Of a stretch of 64,000 nucleotides of DNA, positions 1-10,990 are shown one piece after another. Under the pieces are notes generated by a model that worked only from the letters and a program-made list of their open reading frames with translations, did no database searches and was not told where the DNA came from. The DNA comes from Cryptomeria japonica (lineage: Eukaryota > Streptophyta > Pinopsida > Cupressales > Cupressaceae): NCBI RefSeq assembly GCF_030272615.1, contig NC_081413.1, positions 551,054,136 through 551,118,135 of the forward strand, given 5' to 3'. A program made the translations under genes and the position numbers. Numbering within the stretch: the stretch's first letter is position 1; every line of letters begins with the position of its first letter.

Positions 1-819
1 TTCTCCGTCAAATTTTGTCCCGTAGCCATGTAAATAGTGACGAAAACGGTGTAGGAATGCCCTATGTTTTAATAAGATCTTGCAATTGATATACAAGAAT
101 CTTATCCTTTTTTGAGTAGCTTTATAACTATGATTTCTTTTCTCAAGGCAATACTTAAATGTCATATAAGCATATGATAGTTCATAAGTTTGCTTGATTC
201 CAATGTGAGTGCAATTTTGATTTTGATATAACCTAGGTTCAAAATAGGAAAGATATATCCAAGATAATGAAAAAAAGGTGGATTGGTCAAGTTTTGTGAT
301 AGAGGATTTGATATATCTTGATGAGAAACTGATAATGATGTTGATTTTTTGCACTTAATATCTTTGAATCATTAGCTTGTTGAATGTTTTATGCTTATGG
401 AAACCTTTTTGGAAATAGCCTATTGGATTGGCAACCCAGTTATCGAACTAGTTTGATGATGTGTGATAGTTTAAAGACAAATCTACTCAAGAAGTGTTTT
501 GATATTGACTTTGAAAATTTGGTTTGATATGCTTTGCCTCATATGTGAGAAAACATTTGTGCTAACTTTTTGGTCAAAAGTGCTAATGCGCTATTTTGTT
601 GCTTGAAAGCGCTGCTTTGACTATGTTTCAAGGATTTTTTTCAATTTTTCCAGCAAGTTGTTGGATTTTTGCTTATTTTTAGATGATGTTTTTCTTCAAC
701 TTTTTGACCATTTTCAGCATGTTATAGACATAGAAGACACAATGTTTGAAAAACAAAATGCAAAAGCAAGTATAAATATTATGGCAGATTGAGACAATAA
801 TTGTTGAATCTCACATGGG

Positions 820-1330
820 GTTTCCCCCGAGGCTACGCTATTCAAAGCAGATATTTGGATGCTTGACCCCATTGGCTCCACCTTTAGCACTCACTTCTTT
901 GGGGCAGCCAAGCACCAGTTTCCATGAAAACTCCCCATGGCAAACTTTATATCTCTACTAAGAACCGTATGTGTGTGAGTCGCTTCAGAGGTCCGACCTA
1001 TTGCGCCAACAATTAGAAGGATTTTGACAACTAGTACAAGTGGTTTTTGGTAAAGGCTTCTCGTCATGTGGCCATACATGTGACACTTTCAGCTCTGTAA
1101 ATACAGAAGGTTCCCAACCTATAGAGGTTACGCTCCATAGGGTTTATGAGGAAAAAAAGTCGGTATGAACTTATAAGCACGTGTTGCTTGTGACTTTCGT
1201 CACAAACATGATTTATTTAGAGTGGATTAGAAGGAATCGATATTAGCCCATTTCCACTTTGGGTCGTTCCCCTCTCACTTGCTCCCTCAAGGCAGCTTGG
1301 GAAGGCAGGCCCTCTAAAGGTTATGCATAA
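820..1330 (-). repeat. Dispersed leader repeat, copy 1 (matches 42640-43200)
   Basis: Many blocks are shared in order with 42640-43200: the 'gatgcttgacccca' block, 'actcacttct..ggggcagcca', 'ccatgaaaactcc', 'tctctactaag', 'gtcgcttcagaggtccgacc', and 'gggtcgttcccctct' near the far end. Both copies read the same way on the plus strand. Copy 2 lies upstream of an identifiable gag, so this is a conserved non-coding leader segment of the same retrotransposon group. Conservation among decayed elements could mean a packaging or structural role, but that is inference. Confidence 0.7.
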
Positions 1331-1669
1331 AAGAGAGTGACTCTGGTTTTCTGATCACCATATGACGATGAGAGCATACTTACCTACTACTTCGTCAAGC
1401 ACGGAAAACACAAGCTTATTTTAGCCCTCTACAATCTATGTGAAACTACTTTAAAGAAGTCACTCAAAATGCAAGTTGCATGCTGTCGATTTATCCCTTA
1501 GTTAAGCTAAATGAGCAAGATATGATGTGCTACTTTCCAAAATAAAACTCTTAATTAACTATGTGAGGAAATGCATGAAATTTGTTCAAGAACAATCTTG
1601 CACATAGATATGTTAGTAGTTTGAAATTTTTAGTTCTTGGACATTCGGACCTGCAGAAAAAATTTGTTA

Positions 1670-1975
1670 GTTGCAAATAAAAGTGCTATCCTAGAAATGC
1701 GTTGTCTTCCACCTCAAAAGAGCTAACCTAAAGGACGAAAGCATGAACCTATGATACAAAAGCGCTACTCTGCGGACTAAAAAGCGAGAATTCACTGACA
1801 AAAGCGCTAACCAAAATGACAAATGTGTTAACCTTAGAGACAAAAGCGCTAATCTAAGAATCAAATGCGTTGATTTGCCGACAAAAACGCTAACATAAAT
1901 GCTAAATTCGCTAACCTATGAGACAAAAGTGCTAATCTATTAAACAAAAGCGCGTTGTCGAAACTCACACAGGCA
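1670..1975. repeat. Degenerate ~22-bp tandem array, core 'acaaaagcgctaac'
   Basis: About a dozen diverged copies of a unit containing 'gacaaaagcgctaa' follow each other at roughly 20-24 bp spacing. The core holds the palindrome AGCGCT. The array lies in the leader of a minus-strand retroelement, 100-400 bp inside the primer-binding site. Isolated copies of the same core also occur near 570-615. Confidence 0.7.
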
Positions 1976-2061
1976 TGAATCTGGATTACAAATGCGTTAA
2001 ACTTATGTTTGCGAGAACTAGATAGGATATTAGAAAGATATATGTGAGGCTCCAGCCCCAC

Positions 2062-2073
2062 GGTGGGCGCCAA
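2062..2073 (-). promoter_or_regulatory. Primer-binding-site-like sequence and LTR boundary
   Basis: On the minus strand the bases here read TGGCGCCCACCG, which is the form of the tRNA primer-binding site found just inside the 5' LTR of many plant Ty3/gypsy elements. It sits a few bases from 'tgtgtcgac' at about 2075, which has the expected TG end of an LTR on the plus strand. The reading is that a minus-oriented 5' LTR starts at about 2075 and extends to higher coordinates. The tRNA species was not checked. Confidence 0.55.
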
Positions 2074-2187
2074 AATGTGTCGACTTGAATTTCATTATCA
2101 AAATACTACTTGCAACATATTAGTTTCACAAAATACAAAGGAAATGCTATAGGAAATCCAAACTCAACCAATGAAACTACATGAAAT

Positions 2188-2960
2188 GTTTAGACACCTA
2201 AAATTATCCTATCTAATTAAATAAATATTTTATTTATTTAATTACTTCATCCTAATTCTTCTATTAATTAAATAAATCTTTGTTTATTTAATTAATTCAT
2301 TTATCCTCTTCTAGCTTTATTTCTCACTTAAATAAATACTTTTATTTATTTAAATTACCATTTTCTAAATTAAATAAATAATTTTATTTATTTAATTGAT
2401 CCCACTTCCTCTATTAATTAAATAAACCTTTATTTATTTAATTAATTCATTAACCTTTTCTACCCATGACACGTGTCATTCATCCTTTAATTCCTATACT
2501 ACCTACCCTCTCATTATTTCCTCTACCTACCCTCTAATCCTAGCCTACCATCTATCTTTTACACCTCTTAATCTTATCCCTCCATTTGTTGTAATGTCTT
2601 TTATATAAGGAGATGCTTCCTTCATTATCAACCCGATTCGACTACTAATTGATCCTTCAAGCATTCTGGCATTCGAACTTTCATATGCGATCTACCTATC
2701 AACCACATTTCTATTCTTTGTTGAGCTCTTGTGCACACATAAAATCTGAGAGCAAATATATCAAGCAAGATCAATGAAGATAGGAAAAATGGAGATCCAA
2801 ACCCTATTGGACATGTGATGGTATAATGTTTCTGATTTCATTTGATTTGCATTACCTTAGGTAATCTTCATATGTTATGGTGGATCTTTGTTGTTGTTAG
2901 GCTAGGGTTTTGTGGTTAAATCTATTCAATCTTTCAATATTATTGTTCCCATTTTTACCA
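2188..2960 (+). mobile_element. LTR-like block, plus orientation (solo or truncated)
   Basis: The stretch starts 'tgtttagacacc', resembling the U3 start 'TGTAGACAC' of the LTRs of elements I and II (which are on the minus strand). It continues with the same run of TTAATTAAATAAAT-type blocks. A TATA-like 'tttatataagg' lies near 2602, about 410 bp in, as expected for U3. No matching PPT or coding region follows, so this is probably a solo or broken LTR. The 3' limit is uncertain. The remainder to 3106 is unassigned. Confidence 0.4.
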
Positions 2961-3106
2961 TAAACAAAATGAATATAAAATAAAAACATTATTATTACCT
3001 TCATGATTTAAGTCTCATTGTGTCCTAACTCCATTGTTCTTGGTTGTAGATGATTTTCTCTCAGACAAGCATTGATAGCTTCCAAGATGGCATATGAAGA
3101 ATGGGA

Positions 3107-3120
3107 TGATAATTGATAGT
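3107..3120. repeat. Probable target-site duplication of LINE-1 copy, 3' side
   Basis: The 14 bases TGATAATTGATAGT match 13 of 14 positions of 9399-9412 at the other end of the LINE. The A-rich tail of the element (read on the minus strand) abuts it directly at 3121. The surrounding sequence at 9400-9420 contains several similar words, so chance similarity cannot be fully excluded. Confidence 0.5.
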
Positions 3121-3328
3121 TTGTTTGTTTTTTGAATAAAAGGGGTAAAAACTTTATTGAAACTCAATCACAAAAAATTACAAAGAGAGGCAGAGCCCCA
3201 AGGCCCTAGAAAAGAACCATCAAACCAACCCCACTTCATCCAGCTTCATAACCATCCATGTCCTTAGTAAAAATCTTCTGCAAGTCCTAAGAGTAATCCT
3301 CGGAGAGATGCTCCCAACCTTCAACTTT

Positions 3329-4161
3329 CTAATCACTACCATGTTCTGAGGCCCACTTGGCCAAACAATCAACTACTTTATTCCATTCTTGAGGGATGTG
3401 GATGAAAGGCACCTTCTCCATTAAAGAACTAATATGGAGAATCTGCTGAACAATCCCTGCCAACTGCCACTGGATCCTATTCACCTTTTGCTCATTCAAC
3501 AAGTTAACAATAATTTATGAATCCGATTCACAAATCACCTTCCTTCGTCCCAACTCCCAAGCCCACTCTAGGGCATAGAGAATTGCAAATCTCTCCATAA
3601 AATTATTAGACCGCCTCCCTTTATGCACCGAAAAGAGGAAAACTACCTCCCCCTACTATTCCTTCCAACACCACCAACTCTAGCAGGGCCTGGGTTACCC
3701 CTAGATGAGCCATCAGTGTTAATATTGATAATCCCATCGTGAGGGGGAATCCACCTTCCCACCCTTTGCACCTTCTTCGTAGCTCGTCTACCTCCCCTGA
3801 CACAAGCTGAGGCAGGAGACAACTCCTGCAAGCCAAACCTACTCACAATATCTGCCTCATCTCTACTCAACGAAAAATTCACCTCATATTTAGCTTCCAT
3901 TGTCTCCCAGATCATAGCAATGATCCTATTCCAAACTTTTTGAACAAACAATCTGACCTCACGAAAGATCCTCTTGTTCCTCTTAAGCCAGATCTGCCAC
4001 AGAATGAAGATGGGCCCAATATACCAGACAGTCTGGAGGAAGGATGACAAGATAGGAGGTCTGCCCAAACTGCTCCAGAACTCAACCAGAGAGTCTGCGT
4101 GGACACAAGGATGCTTCCACACCCCCACCAATAATGCCAAATAAACATAGAGAAGGGACAT
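3329..4161 (-). pseudogene. LINE A ORF2, RNase H domain
   Basis: This is the RNase H module at the C-terminus of the LINE polyprotein; it would remove RNA from the cDNA hybrid during target-primed reverse transcription. The first catalytic motif, INTDGSSRGNPGP, is visible about 30 residues from the end of the 3643-4161 frame. The frame then shifts near 3640, and the next frame carries the remaining landmarks: MERFAILYALEWAWE with the catalytic Glu, CESDS with an Asp, and a terminal DCLAKWASEHG motif, ending with a stop at about 3329. One in-frame stop follows the CESDS motif. The frameshift and stop make this copy non-functional. Confidence 0.8.
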
Positions 4162-4610
4162 CTGAAGAACAAGTGTGAGGAATCTTCCTCCCCATTACCA
4201 CACAAAACACAAATAGAAGGCCCCACGAATCCCCGCTTGCAGATATTTTCCCAGGTTAGATATCTATTCAAAGCCAAAGTCCAAGCAAAGCAGTTACACT
4301 TCGGCCAAGAAACATTATTCCACACCTGTTTCCACTAGTTCACCTCTCCTCCCTCGAGTCTTCGATTCAACAATTCCCGGTATCCACTAGCCACAGTAAA
4401 AAATCCCTTAGGATTTGGAGACCAAGCAAGCCCATCCCTTCCCTTGAGGGAGAAACAATGTCTACTCGCCAAAATGCCATGCAACTCAACACACTCTTCC
4501 TCCATCCCAGCAACCGACCACTCAGTAGGAGCCTTCCACCGCTCCAAATCCAGCTGACCACACCTATAAACAACTTTAAAGTCACTCACCCTTGACCATC
4601 CCTCCTCCAA
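3912..4610 (-). pseudogene. LINE A ORF2, zf-RVT (zinc-binding) region
   Basis: The translated segment includes WNNVSWPKCNCFAWTLALNR and then CKRGFVGPSICVLCGNGEED with SHLFFRCPF. This is the Cys/His pattern of the zf-RVT domain that sits between RT and RNase H in plant LINE polyproteins. The upstream part (4335-4610) carries a WSPNPKGFFTVASGY motif, the usual lead-in. A stop at about 4332 separates the two parts. The domain is thought to bind nucleic acid; that is family knowledge, not tested here. Confidence 0.78.
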
Positions 4611-4643
4611 AAACCTTTAGCATAGATTCCCAAGGTGAGGAAA

Positions 4644-6605
4644 CTAATCAAGGATGGGAGGATATCCATTCCAAGAATCGTTCCAGAAAAGGACCTCTTC
4701 CCCCCTTCTGCAAATCCAAAAAAACCTAGCCTTAATGAGAGATGCCCACCTCTTGAGAGTATACCAGATCAATGAGCCCTTTCCCTCAAGTGAATATCTA
4801 GGGATTTCCTCCATCGGGATCCTCTGCATATATTTGTTGGCCAAAATCCTAGCCCAGCCTTGATCCTGCTCCGCACACCACCTCCAGTACAATTTAGCAG
4901 CCAATGCTTCCCCAAAAATAATAGATTGCCTTAAACCCAGCCCCCCCGACTGTTTCAGGCTACACACCAGGTCCCAATTGACCAGAATCCATTTGGAAGA
5001 GGAAGGATTGTCTGCCCATAAGAATTGCCTAGCCAGAGAATCCAAACCCTTCAAGAACCACTTAGGGGCCACATGAAGCATACATTGATAGATCAGAAGA
5101 GCCTGAACCATCGACTGAATCAGTTGAACCATCCCAGCAAAGGATAGCCATCTATGAGTCCAGTGTTCAACCTTCGTGCGAAATTTATCCAAAATACCCT
5201 ACCAAGACTCCCTAGGAGGGTTGCCAGGAGAAATAGGAATACCCCAAAAAATCAAGGGCAGGGAGCCAACTTGGAATCTGAATATAAGAGCAATCCTCCT
5301 TTGAAAAGTTCCAGGAGTGTTGAAAAAGAGGATATAAGATTTATCCTCGTTGATCAACTGGCCCGAGGCCACAAGATAAACATCCAAGACTTTACGCAGA
5401 TTAGTAGCTTCTTTGACCCGAGCCAGCCCCATAAGGGTCGTGTCATCCACAAACTGCAAATGACACTGCGGCTGCAGGTCATTACCCCATCTCCAACCCT
5501 GAATAATACCTAGACCCACATAATCCTTAATTAGCCTCCCCAGACCCTCAACCAAAAGAATGAATAAATAAGGTGGGAGAGGGTCCCCCTGGCGGAGCCC
5601 CCTAGAAGCACCAAATAGCTCAGTATGGTCTCCATTGATAAGCATAGAGAAATAAGTAGATGTAACACAACTCATAACCCACTGGACCCACTCATCAGCG
5701 AAACCAAAAGCCCTAAGGATCTTCTGAAGGAAGGACCACCGAACTCTATCGCACGCCTTAGCCATAACCAGCTTGATAAACATAACTTTTTCCTTGGATG
5801 AAGCCATAAAATAAATGGTCTCCATAGCAATGACCACACCATCCAAAATTTGGCGGCCTTCCACAAAACCACTCTGTTCCTCAGAGATACCATTCCCCAA
5901 GCACTTCTTCAATCTATCCGCTATTAGCTTAGATATGATCTTATAAATCACATTGCAGAGAGAGATAGGGCGGAACTGGCCTAGCCGGTTGACCCCATCA
6001 CACTTGGGGATTAGAGAAATGAAAGTCGCATTCAACACCCAAAGCATTTGCTTATTCCTCTGGGACTCCTGGACTACATCCAATAAATCCAGTTTGATAA
6101 TATCCCAGAACTCTTGAAAGAATTATGTCGGGAACCCATCTGGTCCAAGAGCTTTTCCTTTCCTCATGTGAAAGACAATCCTCTCAAGCTCATCCAAAAA
6201 AATAGGACACAAAAGCTGCTCATTCATCTCCCTCATGACCAGAGAAGGAATGCAAGCAAGAACCCGATTCTCCACCACCAAATCCCTCGGGGGGTCCTCC
6301 CTGAAGAGGGCCTGAAAAAACTGTAACGACACCCTAGAGATCTCCTACAAGGATAAGCACTGCTCTCCTCTATCGTTTACTAGAACAAGGATGGAATTTC
6401 CATGTCTTCTTGCTTTCACTGAGTTGAAGAAGAAAGCAGTGTTCTTGTCCCCCTCCTTCAGCCAATCAATACGAGCTCTCTGCTTCCAATATATTTCTTC
6501 CCTAAGCTCCCATTCCTCAACCACCTTGACAACCCTATCCTCCTCCCTAAGCAATTCCTTAGATAGGCTATGCTCTTTGATTTCACTGGTGATCCCATTC
6601 AACAC
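4644..6605 (-). pseudogene. LINE A ORF2, reverse transcriptase
   Basis: This RNA-directed DNA polymerase domain is in several overlapping frames (6345-6605 linker, 6123-6332, 5199-6083, 4644-5192). The main piece has FRPISLCNVIYKIISK, SEEQSGFVEGRQILD, the AKACDRVRW block holding the first catalytic Asp (usually AKAYDRV), RGLRQGDPLPPYLF, and the catalytic FVDD of the F/YxDD motif. The thumb region continues in 4644-5192. Breaks near 6340, 6100 and 5195 separate the pieces. The Tyr-to-Cys change in AKAYDRV adds to the evidence of decay. Confidence 0.88.
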
Positions 6606-6817
6606 AAGTTGAGCAACTTTCTTAGCATGGAAAATGTTCCCGAAACCCTAACAGTTCCACTGTTTAAGCTGAAACTCAACAAATTGCAATTGCTTGGCAA
6701 AAGAGTACATGGCAGTGCCAAAAGGTGGCTTCCCATTCCTCCACCACTCTGCTACAAGAACCTACAAAGTAGGATCCCAAAGCCACATAAGTTAGAATTT
6801 GAAAGAAGGAGAGTGAG

Positions 6818-7538
6818 CTACCTGAGCCGAAGAAGAAACCAGCTTGATGGACCAGTGATTTGACCCTCTCCAGTCAAGAATCTCAATACTTGTGGACCAC
6901 CCCCCACCAATCCAAAAACTAGAGACCTGAAAATGATCCAACCTCTCTGCAATCCAATACTCTCCCATCCTCCTATTGTTCTAGGTGAACAAACCATTGC
7001 CAGGCTTAATGTCAACAAGCTACAACAAGGATATACTATCCCGAAAAAGGACAAAAGAAGGTTCCAACCGCATGACACCCCCCCTCTTTTCACTCAACTC
7101 AAGGATGGCATTGAAGTCTCCTACCATAATCTAGGGATGAAAAGGGGCTAGCCTTTGCATAAAAGAAATATGAGACCATAAGTTTTGCTTACCCCAAAAA
7201 TTTGTAGGGGCATAGATGTTAGAAAACAAGATGAACTCCCCAATCTCGAGACTAGAAATAACCCCAAATAAAGAAGATCTGGAGGCAACCCACCAGGCAG
7301 GGAAAAATCTTAAAGAGTTCCAAAGACATGCCACCCCTCCAGAGGAACCAGTTGTCCCAACACAGTGACACTCACCTCTCCTCCATAGCTTTGGCACTAG
7401 ACCCATCATACTCTCCACTGAGAGTTGAGTTTCTTGTAAGAATAGGACATCGAGAGAATGATTCCTAATCATATCCTAAACAAATTTTTGTCTAGGTCCA
7501 CTGTTCAAGCCCCTCACATTCCATGAAAGCACAATCAT
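6818..7538 (-). pseudogene. LINE A ORF2, endonuclease (APE-like) domain
   Basis: The start codon at 7538 opens MIVLSWNVRGLN, the usual N-terminus of the L1 endonuclease, which nicks target DNA to prime reverse transcription. LDVLFLQETQ (catalytic Glu) follows, then FSNIYAPTNFWGK, and then a VGDFNAI motif in the stretch between two reading segments. An in-frame stop occurs just before position 7472 and another near 7130. The start overlaps the ORF1 stop (ATGA), so the two ORFs lie in adjacent frames. Beyond 6818 the frame runs toward the RT linker with more stops. Confidence 0.82.
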
Positions 7539-8929
7539 TTTGGAGGATTGGAAAAGTGAGAATCCAAAGTCTTTACTGACCCTGACTCAACCAAGTTCTC
7601 CCCCATCAATTTGATCTTATCCAGATCCTTCTTTTTGCCAACCTTTGAGCTCTTCTCTGAAGCACTTTTCTTAATATATTTTTGATGCAGACCTAGGGGA
7701 GCAGAGGACTTATTACTTTTCACCCCAGTTGGTTCCAATTTCAAAGCTATTGGAGAACCCTCCCCCTCAACCAAATTCACCTCAAAACCGGGAGTGAGTC
7801 CCAACTGGACCCCTACTAGCTGATCCATCTCCATCTGCTAGCTTCCAACCACTAGAAGGGCCTGGGTAGAGCCCTTAATTACTCTTTCGAGAGCCCCCCC
7901 TGATGCACCTTAATCTAGAGGGGTTAACCCCGGATTTACTTCCTGGTGGCTAAGATCATCCAAGACCTCGAATCTATTGAAGGAATCCTCCACCTATCTC
8001 TCTTGTAAGGGCCTCTTTTGTCCTCGATTCATGTTCTTTGTTTTAACTGAGACAAAACTATTAGCACCCTCAACCTCACCTGACATGGCAACTTTCCCTT
8101 TCTCAGCCCTATCTAGGCTCGGGTCCAATTGCTGGGATTGGTGCATCGCCGGTTTATATCTAGGGCACTTACGTTGTAAATGACCATATTTATGACACAC
8201 ACGACATCGAAATGGTAAAGTCTCATAATCTAACTATTGAACCCAATAATAAGAGCTTGTGCACATATCTATAGCATCTAGCAATGGTTTACTAAGATCA
8301 ATTTCAACATAGATACACGCAAAGGTCGTTACCTTTCTCTCTAGGGTTTGCGTTGAAGATCCCACTGGCCTCCGAAGTAGAGCAACAAGCATCCATAGCA
8401 CATCCTCCTGACAACATTCCACAGAAAAACGTGGTAACCGAACCCACACTGAAACCCTATTTGGGAGCTCCTCAGAAGGATTAAACCCCACATGCCAAGG
8501 TTTGATGAACAAACCCACTTGGTTGTAAAAATATGGACCACCTTCAAAGACCTTATTGCGATCCTCCATGCAATTGAAAGTAACCATGAAATAGTTATTT
8601 GCCAACAGCATAATCTCCATTTCCCCTTTCGGTGCCCAAGTCCTTTGCGCCCAGTTTTCCAAAAACTACAAGGAAACCCTCATTCCCAAAAACTTGCAGT
8701 ATAGGGAGTATTTTGAAAAATATTCAAAGTCTCTAGCTATCATCTCAGGAGGAATAACCAGCTTCGGCCTCTCACTGAATCTCTTCAGACAACCATTAAT
8801 CTTCATAATGCGAGAGCTGCCAGCGCTCCCAAGCCCAAAATCTGATGAGAAAAGATTATTGTTAAAAGTCTTCATACTCTGAAGTGGGGGTTTTGAGCCC
8901 ACTGCAGCACAAAAATCCATGGCTGGCAC
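7535..8929 (-). pseudogene. LINE A ORF1, gag-like protein with DUF4283-like domain and zinc knuckle
   Basis: ORF1 encodes the RNA-binding protein of the LINE ribonucleoprotein. It is broken into 8666-8929, 8234-8662, 7994-8200 and 7535-7834. The second piece has YFMVTFNCMEDRNKVFEGGP, then FIKPWHVGF and RVSVWVRLP, matching the DUF4283 fold common in plant LINE ORF1 and related proteins. The third piece has CHKYGHLQRKCP, a CCHC zinc knuckle that continues from the sequence just upstream. The last piece is Lys/Ser-rich and ends by overlapping the ORF2 start. Stops between pieces make it a pseudogene. Confidence 0.8.
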
Positions 8930-8939
8930 AACCTACGAG

Positions 8940-9363
8940 GCCTCACTACCAAAAAAATAAAACATGAAGGCCAAGAACCCACACCCCAAAAGGGCCACTC
9001 AAGGAGGCTCAACGCCCAAGGCACCACCCCACTCAAACACCACCAAAAGAAAGGACCAGCCGACACCCCCAGGCCCACAGGAAACCCATGGGACGCAGCA
9101 AGCCAGAGCCCCACCCCCACGCAACCTAAACCCTACTCCCACGCAAACACAGCCCCGCTCTCGCGCAGCCTAAGCCCCACCCTCCAACCCTCGCAGCTCC
9201 CCCCACACCCACAACCAAACCTAGCACTACCCCCACAGCCGCTACGCTCCCCCGACACCTTGCACAACCCTCCCCCACCGCACCTGCAACCAAGCCGCTC
9301 ATGAGCTAGGGCCTCGAAACCCTACCTCGGCCGCACAAGCACCCCCGCACGCACGCCATCCTT
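8940..9363 (-). promoter_or_regulatory. G-rich (sense strand) 5' region of LINE A
   Basis: The plus strand here is strongly C-rich with many runs of CCCC to CCCCCC, so the LINE's sense strand is G-rich. This contrasts sharply with the AT-rich DNA that starts at about 9364. Plant and animal L1 elements often have GC-rich internal promoters at the 5' end. The repeated G-runs could form G-quadruplexes. No promoter motif was identified. The small ORFs on both strands here are compositional. Confidence 0.5.
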
Positions 9364-9398
9364 GATCAGTCAACAAAATGGAAAATTCATAAATTGAC

Positions 9399-9412
9399 TG
9401 ATAACTGATAGT
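9399..9412. repeat. Probable target-site duplication of LINE A, 5' side
   Basis: TGATAACTGATAGT here matches 3107-3120 except for one C/T difference. See the partner entry for the uncertainty. Confidence 0.45.
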
Positions 9413-10237
9413 TAACTGATACTATGATATGAAATGCAAATGATTTAAAGCTAAATGATTATGATAAATTGCTAATTGCTTCAAGATAAAAACTCATGGA
9501 TGCATAAGTTTACTCAAATTGTTAACTTGAAAACTCACTTGAAGACTAACTCTTTCTCAACTCAAACTCCCACATTTATGGACTTTGAGATGATAAGATG
9601 ATGTGTCCCAGATCAACAGTCATGATCAGATCTACAAATTTGGATGGTTGTGAACAAAGGTGAAGGTTGAGAGAAAGGGGGAAGGAGAAGACAAGTGTCA
9701 CTCATCTCACCTTGACTGGGTTGTTGATTGAGGGAATCTAGGGATGGTTGGAGAAGATTTAGGCATGAGAGGACAAGTGGACTCAAGTCCTTCCTAAGAT
9801 GTAGGGATGTTGGAGGGAATATGGAAGAAGGTTAAGAAATATGTGTACGTACACAATATTTCATTTATTTTGGAAGTTGGAGATAAGTGGCTACTAAATG
9901 TTTTATTATTTTTTATTGAATTAATTTAGCCACATGATAGATGAGTTGGCAAAGGAAAGATGAAGTGGAGATGGAAGGATGAGTTGGAAATGAAATGAAA
10001 TAATTCAGAAATCATTTAATATTTGAGACTATAGGATAGAGGAATAACCATTAAATATTAGATATTTATTGAATTGATTAGAGGAAAAGGATAAATGAAT
10101 TAATTAACAAAATATTTCAATTAAATTAATTAATAGAAAGATATGAAATGAATTAAATAAATTAATCCTGTCAAATTGACTATTTAATAGAAGAATAATT
10201 ATTAAAATATATATATATATATATCAAAAGGCTTGGC
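9413..10237 (-). mobile_element. AT-rich LTR-like sequence, no gene
   Basis: This stretch has the look of the LTRs elsewhere in the window: mixed A/T blocks of the 'aattaattaa' type toward 10050-10190, ending in an (AT)n microsatellite at about 10206-10224. No terminal pair, PPT or coding sequence was found, so the family assignment is tentative. Confidence 0.3.
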
Positions 10238-10289
10238 TATGGGAACATGCAAAGAACTCCATTGCGGCTATGGACACCTGGCTGGAAAT

Positions 10290-10640
10290 GGAGCAATATT
10301 TGTAAGATTACAACGATAACCTCGTTGGAGCTATGGATGCTTGCTGACAGCAAGGATCTATCCAGGATGCTTTTGAAGCCAGGGTAACTCATGTAGCTAG
10401 CCACACTGGATTTTGAAGATTACAATGATCATATGAGTCAAATTGAACCCAATTGCACACACATGGGTAATCAAAGACTAAGTACCCTAATCCAGTTTGG
10501 GATTCCTCTTCCCTTTTGAGTCTGCTTCCTAATCGCTAGATATGTTCGGTTGAATTTTTCTGGAGATTCTAAGTGTGGGTTGGGTCTCTATCTTTGAAAA
10601 GTTCAAGAACACTTATTTGGGTGGTGCTAGATTTTGTGAC
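10290..10640 (+). repeat. Dispersed repeat, inverted copy of 63200-63510
   Basis: Read forward, this matches the reverse complement of 63200-63510 over most of its length: 'gagcaatatttgtaagatt', 'cgataacctcg', 'ggatgcttttg', 'gattcctcttcc', 'ggttgaatttttc', 'ggagattctaagt', 'ttcaagaacacttattt' and 'gctagat' all have counterparts. It is non-coding and probably a fragment of an untranslated retroelement region. Confidence 0.7.
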
Positions 10641-10767
10641 AATCTTACAAATTGCATTTATGCAAATGGAAACCTTTATGCTTGGGGGTAAAGTTCATCC
10701 ACTCTATTCCTCCTACCATATCTCCCATTATCCTTCCTCTAATATCCATTACCCTATCTAAATTCAT

Positions 10768-10990
10768 CACTATCTATGATCTTGCTTCACTTTGTCCATA
10801 CCATCTATCTTACCTATTCATTTATTCCATCATCCAACGCTATCTATGATCTTGATTCACCTTATCCATACCCTCTAGTCCATATCCCTTATCCTATCTA
10901 TTCATTGCTTCCATCATCCCTCACTATCTACGATCTTTTTTCTCCTATCCCTATCCATATCCCCTTTTCCATCCTTGATCTTGATCAAAA
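10768..10990. repeat. Imperfect tandem repeat, about 70-84 bp period
   Basis: 'tatctatgatctt' recurs at 10771, 10841 and about 10925, each time followed by 'cac..tatccatacc' and 'ctat.tattcatt..tccatcatcc' blocks. The sequence is pyrimidine-rich and has no coding support. Confidence 0.55.

Larger units (their letters stand above)
1..2061 (-). mobile_element. 5' leader of a minus-strand Ty3/gypsy-type element (no coding)
   Basis: No convincing gene lies here. The primer-binding-site-like sequence at 2062-2073 places this stretch immediately downstream of a 5' LTR for an element read on the minus strand, so it would be the untranslated leader before a gag gene lying beyond the window start. 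Positions about 820-1330 closely resemble 42640-43200, the leader of element II, in the same orientation, which supports the assignment. A short tandem array occupies 1670-1975. Positions 1-819 are AT-rich with nothing I recognise. The small ORFs in this stretch show no family resemblance. Confidence 0.5.
3121..9398 (-). mobile_element. L1-type plant LINE, nearly full length, decayed (LINE A)
   Basis: A non-LTR retrotransposon of about 6.3 kb is read on the minus strand. Its order is a C-rich 5' end (G-rich on the element's sense strand, 8940-9360), ORF1 with a DUF4283-like domain and zinc knuckle, then ORF2 with endonuclease, reverse transcriptase, zf-RVT and RNase H, then a short A-rich tail at 3121-3140. 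The order and the C-terminal RNase H are typical of plant L1 elements. Several stops and frameshifts show it is inactive. The 5' end is uncertain: either 9398, from the duplication, or about 9363, where the C-rich composition stops. Confidence 0.85.

Noticed and set aside
5154..5513. 119-aa plus-strand ORF inside LINE A
   Set aside because: Antisense shadow of the RT coding sequence.
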